Shown one piece after another: positions 1-5,898 of a stretch of DNA of 6,733 bases (the first letter of the stretch is position 1; every line of letters starts with the position of its first letter). The notes under the pieces are model-generated. The model ran no database searches, was not told the origin of the DNA, and saw only the letters and a list, made by a program, of their open reading frames with translations. Origin of the DNA: Thermoplasmata archaeon (GTDB taxonomy: Archaea; Thermoplasmatota; Thermoplasmata; JAGHBH01); NCBI GenBank assembly GCA_030673205.1, contig DAOVJP010000074.1:1-6733 (forward strand). The letters run 5' to 3'. Both the position numbers and the translations under genes were made by a program.

Positions 1-1
1 A

Positions 2-2929
2 ACCATAGGGGAAGATGAGTACACGACCGAGAACTTCACGGAGACAGAATGGAAGCAGTCTTCCACCATAAGAATTGGAGGAGAAGAAAAAGGGTTCATA
101 GATGTATTCTATCTGGAAGAGAAGCCGGTTCTGGACGAAGGTCCATTTCTGACTGAAGAAAGAAAATTGATCACCGCCATCGCAGAGCTCATAGGGAGCT
201 ACATAGAAGAAAAACAGATACGAGATATGGTGGTCGAGGAGAAAAATCACAGGCCAGAGGGAAGGGATGATTGGGAGATAATCCTGGGCCTCTTGATAAA
301 GACAGACCCACGGGGCTCACTGCGTATCACCAGACGGATGATATACCACTTGTACAGGATCCATAATGAAGAGGTCGCCAATGTCATAAGCAGCATCTGC
401 CCGATGAACGGAAGCGAAGAGGACGCAGAATGGTGTGGCATCAACATCCCCTCCCCACGAGAAGACACAAAGACCCTCAAGAGGATACAGGAAGAGGTCT
501 TCGCGATAGCAAAGAGAAGCATGTCCTCCGAAGACATATCGGACCTGTTCCACACCTGGCTCAAAGCGGACAAAGCACGCCCCCTCCTTCTCTCCTCCCA
601 AAGACAAGGCATATCGCTGACAGAGATCACAAGCGAGCTCAACCGGTTCTGGGACATGCCTGAGGACGCACGGGCGTTGACCCCGGAGGACGAGATGTCT
701 ATACGCACCGCCTTGATACGGCGATTCTTCACAGGAAGGCTTGAATACCTCAACATAGCGAAGAACTACATCAACGTGGAGGACTTCGTATCCCTTCTCA
801 AGACCACCATAGGACCACCGCAGGGAGAGGGAAGATTAGGAGGAAAGATCTCAGGCGTATACCTGGCAGAAAAGATAATTCAGAAGGAAAAGGAGAATAA
901 CGAGATCCTCGACGACATATCCTTCGCCAAAAGCTGGTACATCGCTTCGGACACACTGACCAGCCTGATACGATACAACGACCTGGACGATATAGTGCAC
1001 ATCAAATATCTCGACCCCACCGAGGTACGCCAGGAACAACCCTTTCTGGAACAGCTCTTCAAGAACTCCATCTTCCCTCCGGACCTGGTGAGAGGCCTTC
1101 GCAGGATCCTGAGAGAACTGGGGAGCAAACCCATAATCGTCCGCTCATCCAGTCTTCTCGAAGACAGTTTCGGCGCCGCATTCTCCGGGAAATACAAGAG
1201 TCTCTTCCTGGTCAACACAGGCACCGAAGAAGAAAGACTGAGCGCCTTCATCAACGCCCTCACAGAGGTATATGCATCGACATTCGCTCCGGACCCGATA
1301 GAATACCGGAGAGAGCGCGGACTGCTTGACTTCGTGGAAGAGATGGGCATTTTGGTGCAAGAGGTTGTTGGGGCCAGGGTTGGCCCATACTATATTCCCG
1401 CCTTCGCCGGAATAGCCTTCAGCAACAACGAGTTCCGCTGGTCTCCGAGAATAAGGCGAGAAGATGGCATAATACGGATGGTCGCAGGACTCGGCACAAG
1501 GGCGGTGGACAGGGTTGGAAGGGATTATCCCGTCCTTGTCTCTCCCAACAAACCGGAGATACAGGTCAATGCACTGGTCGACGAGACCATCCAGTACTCA
1601 CAGCATAACATGGATGTCATCAACCTGGAAAAGGGTACCCTGGAAACCGTCCGCTCAATAGACCTCATTCGAGAGTACTGGGACGAATACCCCCAGGTAA
1701 CCAAGATAGTGTCCATACACCGCGACGGCATCCTAACACCGGTACCGGGCATATTGCTGGACAGAGATGAAGCGGACCTCATCATCACCTTCTCCAAGCT
1801 CATAGAGAAAGAAAAGTTCATCCCCCAGATCAAAGCAGTTCTGGCCCTCCTCCAGGATAGGATGGGCACTCCTGTTGACGTAGAGTTCGCACATGACGGA
1901 AAGGCACTGCATATTCTCCAATGCCGCCCTCAAAGCCACGCCATGGAAATAGAGCGCATCCCCATCCCGAAGAACATCCCGCCGAGCAGAAAGATATTCT
2001 CCGCCAGCAAATATGTGACCACAAGCCACATAGATGGCATAGAGTACATAGTATATGTGGATCCAGACGCCTATGAGACACTGACTGATAGGAACGAGAT
2101 ATACAAGGTCGCCCACGCCGTGGGAGCGCTTAACAGGGCACTGCCAAAACGAAAGTTCATCCTCATGGGCCCCGGACGATGGGGGAGCCGCGGAGACATA
2201 AAACTGGGCGTGCCGATCACATACAACGATATCAACAACACCTCATTGCTCATCGAGGTCGCCAGGAAAAAAGGAGGGTACCTTCCGGACCTATCCTTCG
2301 GCACCCATTTCTTCCAGGACCTCGTGGAGGCGAACATCCACTACCTCCCCCTATATCCTGACGAGAAAGGGAACGTGTTCAACGATAAGCTTCTGGAAAT
2401 GGCCCCGAATCGCCTGGGAGAACTGCTGCCAAAATACAAGGGACAGGAAGGTGTGCTCCATGTCATCCAGGTCTCCGACATAGCCCAAGGAGGAACCCTC
2501 TCGGTCATAATGGACGGAGAGGCGAACAGCGCACTGGCATACATCACTCCCCCGGATCACTGGGTATGGAGAATGAAGAAGGTGGAGGAGATAGCCAGGG
2601 CGTTGGATACGGAAGTGTACTGTGTACAGGCATTATATGTCTTCGGAAGCACGAAGGAAGCGACCGCAGGCCCGGCCAGCGACATAGACCTCTTGATCCA
2701 TTTCAAGGGGAACGAGGAGCAGAGAGAAGCCCTATTATCGTGGCTGCACGAATGGAGCACCAGGATCGCAGAGGAGAACAAAGGAAGAACGGGGGTCCAG
2801 GTCAACGGTATACTGGATGTCCACATTATCACGGACGAGGACATAGAGAACAAGAACTCATGGGCCACACACATCGGCTCTCCCTACGGCGCGGCAAAGG
2901 AGATCCCACTGCAGCACAAGCGGGACTAA
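2..2929 (+). CDS. Sensor-linked PEP/pyruvate-binding (PPDK_N) ATP-grasp protein with C-terminal nucleotidyltransferase; 5' partial
   Basis: The frame is open from base 2 with no stop, so the gene begins upstream; the TTG at 167 is only an internal leucine. There are 975 visible codons, ending in TAA. Numbering from base 2: residues 1-72 look like the end of a GAF/PAS-type sensor domain (a DEGPFLTEER segment followed by an amphipathic helix ending IEEKQ). Residues 73-277 are a charged, helical linker. Residues 278-645 are a PPDK_N ATP-grasp domain: GGK (280-282), VRSS (Arg381), Asp626/Glu628, and Gln640/Arg642 in LQCRP, spaced as in pyruvate phosphate dikinase. No phosphohistidine swivel or PEP-binding barrel follows, so complete PEP synthase chemistry is unlikely. 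Residues 646-865 contain conserved-looking GPGRWGS (723-729) and SFGTHFFQD (765-773). Residues 866-975 are a Pol-beta-type nucleotidyltransferase: FGS (881-883), DID (894-896) and Asp939. Similar proteins occur widely as annotated 'PEP/pyruvate-binding domain proteins' (recalled, not searched). The substrate is unknown. A signalling or target-modifying role is inference. Confidence 0.87.
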   Translation, partial: TIGEDEYTTENFTETEWKQSSTIRIGGEEKGFIDVFYLEEKPVLDEGPFLTEERKLITAIAELIGSYIEEKQIRDMVVEEKNHRPEGRDDWEIILGLLIKTDPRGSLRITRRMIYHLYRIHNEEVANVISSICPMNGSEEDAEWCGINIPSPREDTKTLKRIQEEVFAIAKRSMSSEDISDLFHTWLKADKARPLLLSSQRQGISLTEITSELNRFWDMPEDARALTPEDEMSIRTALIRRFFTGRLEYLNIAKNYINVEDFVSLLKTTIGPPQGEGRLGGKISGVYLAEKIIQKEKENNEILDDISFAKSWYIASDTLTSLIRYNDLDDIVHIKYLDPTEVRQEQPFLEQLFKNSIFPPDLVRGLRRILRELGSKPIIVRSSSLLEDSFGAAFSGKYKSLFLVNTGTEEERLSAFINALTEVYASTFAPDPIEYRRERGLLDFVEEMGILVQEVVGARVGPYYIPAFAGIAFSNNEFRWSPRIRREDGIIRMVAGLGTRAVDRVGRDYPVLVSPNKPEIQVNALVDETIQYSQHNMDVINLEKGTLETVRSIDLIREYWDEYPQVTKIVSIHRDGILTPVPGILLDRDEADLIITFSKLIEKEKFIPQIKAVLALLQDRMGTPVDVEFAHDGKALHILQCRPQSHAMEIERIPIPKNIPPSRKIFSASKYVTTSHIDGIEYIVYVDPDAYETLTDRNEIYKVAHAVGALNRALPKRKFILMGPGRWGSRGDIKLGVPITYNDINNTSLLIEVARKKGGYLPDLSFGTHFFQDLVEANIHYLPLYPDEKGNVFNDKLLEMAPNRLGELLPKYKGQEGVLHVIQVSDIAQGGTLSVIMDGEANSALAYITPPDHWVWRMKKVEEIARALDTEVYCVQALYVFGSTKEATAGPASDIDLLIHFKGNEEQREALLSWLHEWSTRIAEENKGRTGVQVNGILDVHIITDEDIENKNSWATHIGSPYGAAKEIPLQHKRD

Positions 2930-3777
2930 GGCTGCGGAACAAGCTCCCTGGACGCGTTCGCCAGGTCGTCCGTATCGAACCGGACCAATGCAAGTTCAGG
3001 GCCGTCATGGGCGGCCGAACAAGATAGTGTCCTTCCCTTTGTCTCCCTCCAATGTCCAGTGAGCATGGGCGATTCGTGGATATGGCCATGCAGCGTGAGG
3101 AGCGGCTGTTCTTTCTCGATGAAACGCCGGATGGCAACGCTGCCGACATGGACATCCACAGGGGCATGGTCCACCATCCTCCCATCCAGCCCGACCCTGT
3201 CGAGATATGAGCCAAAAGGAGGGGAATGGAAGAGAAAGATGGTCTTCTCCAGGGGAGATGCCTCCGCCAGCCTCTGCAGATCCTCGGCAATGGTCGAATA
3301 GCGAACCTCGTTCTCCGGAACAGGCACCGTCCTGATACCCTCCTCCGGGGAGACAGATCCGACATCCACGAACCTGGAGACATCATATCGCTCCCAATCC
3401 TTCAATAGAAAAGGCGTTGGAGGAACGAAGGAATAGCCGGTGACGAACAACCCTCCGAAGGGAACGGTCTGGTCATGCACATATTCTATCAGACCCTCCT
3501 CGTCCGCGTCGATGAAAGAGCTTTCGTGTATGCGCGGGTCATCGTTACCCAGGATCACAAAGAAACGGATATTCTTATCACCGTTCCTGACATCTCTGAT
3601 CCCTTGGAAGAATACGTTTTTCAGGAACGAACTGATATCCATGGCGGCGCCAAATCCCCCCGGAAGCAGATCCCCACCGAAGAAGACCGCATCCGGACGC
3701 TCACTTGAGACGAGATTGAAAAGCCGCTTATACTGCTCGACACGTCCGTGCAGGTCCGAAACGAAGAAACACCTCAA
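2926..3777 (-). CDS. Calcineurin-like metallophosphoesterase, 283 aa
   Basis: This is a single-domain cytosolic phosphoesterase with the full two-metal signature: Asp8-Leu-His10 at the very N-terminus, GGD (Asp36), GND (Asn78, Asp79), His184 in FHSPP, and GHIH (231-234). A central VPPTPFLLKDWE segment (118-129) recalls the Metallophos_3-type archaeal phosphoesterases (recalled, not searched). No signal peptide or membrane segment is seen. The substrate cannot be told from sequence; phosphodiester or nucleotide hydrolysis is the family norm. The start is TTG at 3777: an in-frame TGA lies two codons upstream, so no earlier start exists in that frame, and GGAGGTG sits about 6 bases before the TTG as a strong Shine-Dalgarno. 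The stop is TAG, which overlaps the TAA of the convergent ATP-grasp gene by three bases in a 4-bp gene overlap. A TATA element lies about 45 bp upstream, so it probably has its own promoter rather than depending on dtdA. Confidence 0.92.
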   Translation of the reverse strand: MRCFFVSDLHGRVEQYKRLFNLVSSERPDAVFFGGDLLPGGFGAAMDISSFLKNVFFQGIRDVRNGDKNIRFFVILGNDDPRIHESSFIDADEEGLIEYVHDQTVPFGGLFVTGYSFVPPTPFLLKDWERYDVSRFVDVGSVSPEEGIRTVPVPENEVRYSTIAEDLQRLAEASPLEKTIFLFHSPPFGSYLDRVGLDGRMVDHAPVDVHVGSVAIRRFIEKEQPLLTLHGHIHESPMLTGHWRETKGRTLSCSAAHDGPELALVRFDTDDLANASRELVPQP

Positions 3778-3782
3778 AACTC

Positions 3783-3789
3783 ACACCTC
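3783..3789 (-). promoter_or_regulatory. Shine-Dalgarno for the metallophosphoesterase TTG start
   Basis: On the minus strand a GGAGGTG-type sequence stands roughly 6 bases before TTG 3777. It decides the start together with the in-frame TGA (3781-3783), which rules out the nearby GTG and ATG as upstream starts in this frame. Confidence 0.75.
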
Positions 3790-3820
3790 CGTCATGGGGG
3801 CTATTCCATCGATGGTGCCG

Positions 3821-3828
3821 TATAAATA
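3821..3828 (-). promoter_or_regulatory. TATA element of the metallophosphoesterase gene
   Basis: The minus strand reads TATTTATA here. With the usual archaeal spacing of about 25 bp, transcription would start near 3798-3800 and leave a leader of roughly 21-23 bases containing the GGAGGTG ribosome site. A perfect 10-bp palindrome, CCATCGATGG (3806-3815), lies between this box and the inferred start. The box also reads as TATAAATA on the plus strand, but no plus-strand gene follows it. Confidence 0.6.
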
Positions 3829-3857
3829 GATTCTGGGTCCAACGTATGTAGTGCGGC

Positions 3858-3885
3858 GGAGGGTGCCCACCTCCCCACCCTCCCC
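3858..3885 (-). terminator. G-rich hairpin / potential G-quadruplex directly after dtdA
   Basis: Immediately 3' of the dtdA TAG on the minus strand is a perfect 8-bp inverted repeat (GGAGGGTG, 3883-3876, with CACCCTCC, 3865-3858) around a 10-base loop. The same bases contain four G-runs (GGGG, GGG, GGGG, GGG within 3885-3866, linkers A, T and AGGT), which fits the intramolecular G-quadruplex rule. No T-tract follows, so this is not a standard oligo-T archaeal terminator. It may instead pause polymerase or protect the 3' end. The function is inferred. Confidence 0.4.
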
Positions 3886-4731
3886 CTATCGCTCCTCCAG
3901 TTCCCCGGAGCCCACCATCGACGATCCCAGGCTCTCCACCGCGGCCCGGGCATGTCTCTTCGCCTCCCCCTTCAAACCTTTTTTGTGCAGGTAGAACCCT
4001 TCCACACCTGGCGTGGCGTCCATGGCCAGTCGCAGTGCGGCCTCTACCCCATCCTGGTCCAGTCCCTCCAGCGCGTAGGAGGGGACCATGTGGCCGAAGG
4101 CGGCGCGTTTGTGCAGTGCTATGTCGGTGAAACGGGGGGCGTAATGGCCTCCGCCTATGCCCACCAATATTCTGTCGCCCGGGTCCACATCCCTGGAAGA
4201 GAGGGCCTCCACTATGGCCTTCCCCGCCTCCCTATCTTTCCACTCCTTTTCGCCGCTGCCTATCTCTATGAAGAACGTGGGGGTGGCGATATGCGGGCCG
4301 TGATGGGTGACCTCGTACGTGATGTTGTATCCAAGCCCCGCACCCGTTCCTGCCAGGGCACGGAGGGCGGCCGCCATCTCCCCAGGCGCAGAGGGAACAA
4401 GTGCCTTCGCCCTTCCTCCGAACCGGTTCTCACCATAGTTTCCCAGGGGATGCACGGTGAGGGAACGGGCGCCTGACTCGCTTCGGTGTCTGGACAGAAA
4501 GATGAGGAGCGAGGGGGAGGGCATGGCCTTGGCGGCCTCCACATCTGGCTCCTCGTGGTATATGTGCTCGTCCGACATGAGAGCCAAATATTCGGTGCCG
4601 TTCCTCATCAGCAGCGGGCTGCCCCACAGCTCTCCGGCCTCCTCCCACCCCTCCCAACCCAGCATATGCTGGCGCATGTTCATGCTGGCCTCGTCCTGCG
4701 AACAGGAGATGTAGAGCACGGGGGAGGTCAT
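3886..4731 (-). CDS. dtdA: D-aminoacyl-tRNA deacylase, archaeal type (DTD2), 281 aa
   Basis: DtdA hydrolyses D-amino acids from mischarged tRNA (D-aminoacyl-tRNA to tRNA plus D-amino acid), a cytosolic proofreading step in translation; the archaeal/plant form is a metal-dependent enzyme unrelated to bacterial DTD1. Family blocks are all present and in order: SRHRSESGARSLTVHPLGN (80-98), EVTHHGPH (140-147), EIGSGEKEW (156-164), GIGGGHYAPRFTD (191-203) and FGHMVPSYAL (212-221). The conserved His residues are intact and the length is close to the family norm, so it should be active. The ATG at 4731 is supported by a TATA box centred about 26 bp before it, implying a leaderless mRNA with no Shine-Dalgarno needed; none is visible. 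The stop is TAG. A 46-bp gap separates it from the acetyltransferase gene upstream on the same strand. The C-terminal 15 residues (SSMVGSGELEER region) are low-complexity and probably a loose tail. Confidence 0.96.
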   Translation of the reverse strand: MTSPVLYISCSQDEASMNMRQHMLGWEGWEEAGELWGSPLLMRNGTEYLALMSDEHIYHEEPDVEAAKAMPSPSLLIFLSRHRSESGARSLTVHPLGNYGENRFGGRAKALVPSAPGEMAAALRALAGTGAGLGYNITYEVTHHGPHIATPTFFIEIGSGEKEWKDREAGKAIVEALSSRDVDPGDRILVGIGGGHYAPRFTDIALHKRAAFGHMVPSYALEGLDQDGVEAALRLAMDATPGVEGFYLHKKGLKGEAKRHARAAVESLGSSMVGSGELEER

Positions 4732-4753
4732 AGTAAGGATAGGGAGTGGGGCG

Positions 4754-4761
4754 TATAAAAA
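4754..4761 (-). promoter_or_regulatory. TATA box of dtdA (leaderless) with embedded oligo-T
   Basis: The minus strand reads TTTTTATA in the 46-bp gap behind the acetyltransferase gene. Its centre is about 26 bp from the dtdA ATG, which places the transcription start at or next to the A of ATG. The five T residues (4761-4757) follow a CCCCCCGC stretch 16-20 bases after the upstream TGA, so the same bases could act as a weak oligo-T stop for the upstream transcript. The double role is inference. Confidence 0.6.
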
Positions 4762-4777
4762 GCGGGGGGAAGGGTCC

Positions 4778-5566
4778 TCACCTCAGCTTCTTCACCCTCT
4801 TGGCTATCTTCTTCTTTATCTTCTCATAGGAGGGTGGGGGGCCGGTCCTCACTTCTTTGGCGTCTATGAAGAGCGCGTCGGATATGCCCCATTCCCGAAG
4901 GACGGCGCGGTCCGTTGTGTCCATCTCACTATATACGACCTTTTCGCCCAGTTCCTCCGCCGCTCTTTTGGCGCGTTCCGCCACTATGTTGATGACCTGG
5001 CACCAGCCGTTGGAGAACACAGTGACCGAGACCTTGCCCGGTATCGTGCCCGGCCTCTTCTTCTCCTTTATCCACTTCGGCGGTCTCGCACCTTCGACGA
5101 AGGGCTTCCACATGAGCAGTGCCACCCCATTCTTGTCCGCCACCTCATACCCCTGTTTCTTGAACCAGGAGGCTTTCATCCACACCGGTATGGTCAGCCC
5201 CCACGCGGTCATGCTCTTGGCCCCGAGGGACTTGGCATCTTCCTCCGCCGCCTTGAGCAGTGCCTTGCCCATACCCTTCTTTTGGAAGTTGCCTCTGCCC
5301 TCTTTGTGTCCGTGGACCCAGATGCATAGGATGAAATAGGAGTCCTGGCCAAGCGCATTGGAGTGTTCTATCGGAAGGTATTGGATCATGCCTCCTATCC
5401 TCCCGTCATCGGCCTTGGCGAGCTTCACCCTCAGGCCCATGCTGCTCATCCTCTCGAACCATACGCTCTTCCTATTCCCCGCCTCCTTCATCTCCTCCGA
5501 CCAATCCTCCAGGCACACGAGGTACAGGGCCTTGTTCTCCTCAGTCAGCTCGATTATCTCCATCAT
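4778..5566 (-). CDS. GNAT N-acetyltransferase with C-terminal thioredoxin-like (YoaP-type) domain, 262 aa
   Basis: Numbered from ATG 5566: residues 2-155 form a GNAT acetyl-CoA-dependent acyltransferase fold, with the acetyl-CoA pyrophosphate loop QKKGMGKA (95-102) after a WVHGHKEGRGN strand-loop. From about residue 178 there is a thioredoxin-like domain, VSVTVFSNGWCQ (179-190), ending in a helix with GPPPSYEKI (242-250) and a basic tail. The architecture and the N-terminal phrase LTEENKALYLVCLEDWSEEMKEAG match the YoaP-like family known in Firmicutes and archaea (recalled). Only one Cys (189) stands where thioredoxins have CxxC, so disulfide exchange is doubtful. The acceptor substrate is unknown. 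The frame stays open to an ATG at 5650, but those 28 extra residues are not family-like. The paired ATGs at 5566 and 5563, preceded by GGTGG, fit the family start; 5563 is equally possible. The stop is TGA. Possible origin by transfer from bacteria is inference. Confidence 0.88.
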   Translation of the reverse strand: MMEIIELTEENKALYLVCLEDWSEEMKEAGNRKSVWFERMSSMGLRVKLAKADDGRIGGMIQYLPIEHSNALGQDSYFILCIWVHGHKEGRGNFQKKGMGKALLKAAEEDAKSLGAKSMTAWGLTIPVWMKASWFKKQGYEVADKNGVALLMWKPFVEGARPPKWIKEKKRPGTIPGKVSVTVFSNGWCQVINIVAERAKRAAEELGEKVVYSEMDTTDRAVLREWGISDALFIDAKEVRTGPPPSYEKIKKKIAKRVKKLR

Positions 5567-5620
5567 TGCCACCGAGACAGGGAAGCGTTGCGGTCTTTTG
5601 AGCTTTGTGTGCACATCCCT

Positions 5621-5720
5621 GCGCGCTCCTAATATTATGCTATATCGCATTATTGTACGCCCCTACACACCCACCCCTCTTTACTAATTATCATTACACG
5701 CCCCCGCGCACCCCTAATAT
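5621..5720. repeat. Imperfect direct repeat spanning the divergent promoter region
   Basis: CGCGC-TCCTAATAT (5622-5635) and CGCGCACCCCTAATAT (5705-5720) share CGCGC and CCTAATAT, and each abuts the A+T-rich promoter element of one of the two divergent genes. Between them lie C-rich tracts (5658-5680, 5698-5714) flanking an A+T block (5680-5697). It may be a duplicated promoter/operator segment or simple compositional bias. Confidence 0.3.
5630..5650 (-). promoter_or_regulatory. Possible promoter of the GNAT gene with pseudo-palindrome
   Basis: The minus strand reads GATATAGCATAATATTA over this stretch, the only strong A+T element ahead of the GNAT start at 5566. Transcription would begin near 5605-5615 with a leader of about 40-50 bases, which also favours the shorter protein start. 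ATGC (5637-5640) and GCAT (5647-5650) form a short inverted repeat around TATATC, possibly an operator. Confidence 0.35.
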
Positions 5721-5729
5721 ATTTATACC
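5715..5729 (+). promoter_or_regulatory. TATA box of rpl15e
   Basis: TAATATATTTATACC is a good archaeal TATA element, with core TTTATA at 5722-5727. Standard spacing predicts a transcription start around 5745-5752, about 150 bases ahead of the L15e start codon. Confidence 0.65.
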
Positions 5730-5742
5730 TCCCCATTCTACC

Positions 5743-5898
5743 CTCCGATGCTACAGTAGCGGGATACGTCCCGCTCGGAGATGTTCCCTAGGGTATGCCT
5801 TCCACTGTGGAGAGAACAACGGTTCCCTCCCATGATGGAGATACCAAGACGGGTGAATCCATAAAACGGCCAGATGGCCAGAGTACTAGGTGATGACA
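5743..5898 (+). promoter_or_regulatory. Long structured 5' leader of rpl15e
   Basis: There is no convincing gene in this stretch, but it is rich in complementary arms. CTCCGA (5743-5748) pairs with TCGGAG (5775-5780) around GCTA/TAGC (5750-5753, 5757-5760) and a 6-bp stem GCGGGA/TCCCGC (5759-5764, 5769-5774) capped by a TACG loop; the two inner stems compete for GC at 5759-5760. Further on, GGTAT (5792-5796) can pair with ATACC (5840-5844), enclosing CTCC(CATGAT)GGAG (5827-5840). GGCC(AGAT)GGCC lies at 5868-5879, just before the Shine-Dalgarno. The exact start of the RNA is uncertain, so the outermost arm may not be transcribed. It may be an autoregulatory leader or a separate small RNA; no known family is recognised. 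Confidence 0.4.
5888..5894 (+). promoter_or_regulatory. Shine-Dalgarno of rpl15e
   Basis: AGGTGAT matches seven bases complementary to the conserved 16S rRNA 3' end (ATCACCT). It lies 4 bases before ATG 5899. It overlaps the in-frame GTG 5890 and ATG 5893, which argues that 5899 is the true start. Confidence 0.75.

Noticed and set aside
167..169. TTG as the start codon of the large plus-strand gene
   Set aside because: The same frame is open back to base 2 and reads as a sensible sensor-domain tail with no stop, so the gene simply enters the window from upstream.
2566..3027. 153-codon plus-strand reading frame across the convergent junction
   Set aside because: Out of frame with the nucleotidyltransferase domain it overlaps; low-complexity Gly/Arg-rich translation with no motif.
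2829..3386. 185-codon minus-strand reading frame overlapping the phosphoesterase
   Set aside because: Arg/Pro/Ser-rich shadow of the phosphoesterase, which has all catalytic motifs in the other frame.
3952..4476. 174-codon plus-strand reading frame opposite dtdA
   Set aside because: Antisense shadow of a confidently identified deacylase gene.
5567..5650. N-terminal 28-residue extension of the GNAT protein from ATG 5650
   Set aside because: The extra residues do not resemble the family, the likely promoter overlaps this stretch, and the paired ATGs at 5566/5563 match the expected family start.
5781..5864. 27-residue upstream open reading frame in the rpl15e leader
   Set aside because: Its ATG directly abuts GGAG with no spacing, it has no recognisable content, and such an ORF is expected by chance; kept only as part of the leader.
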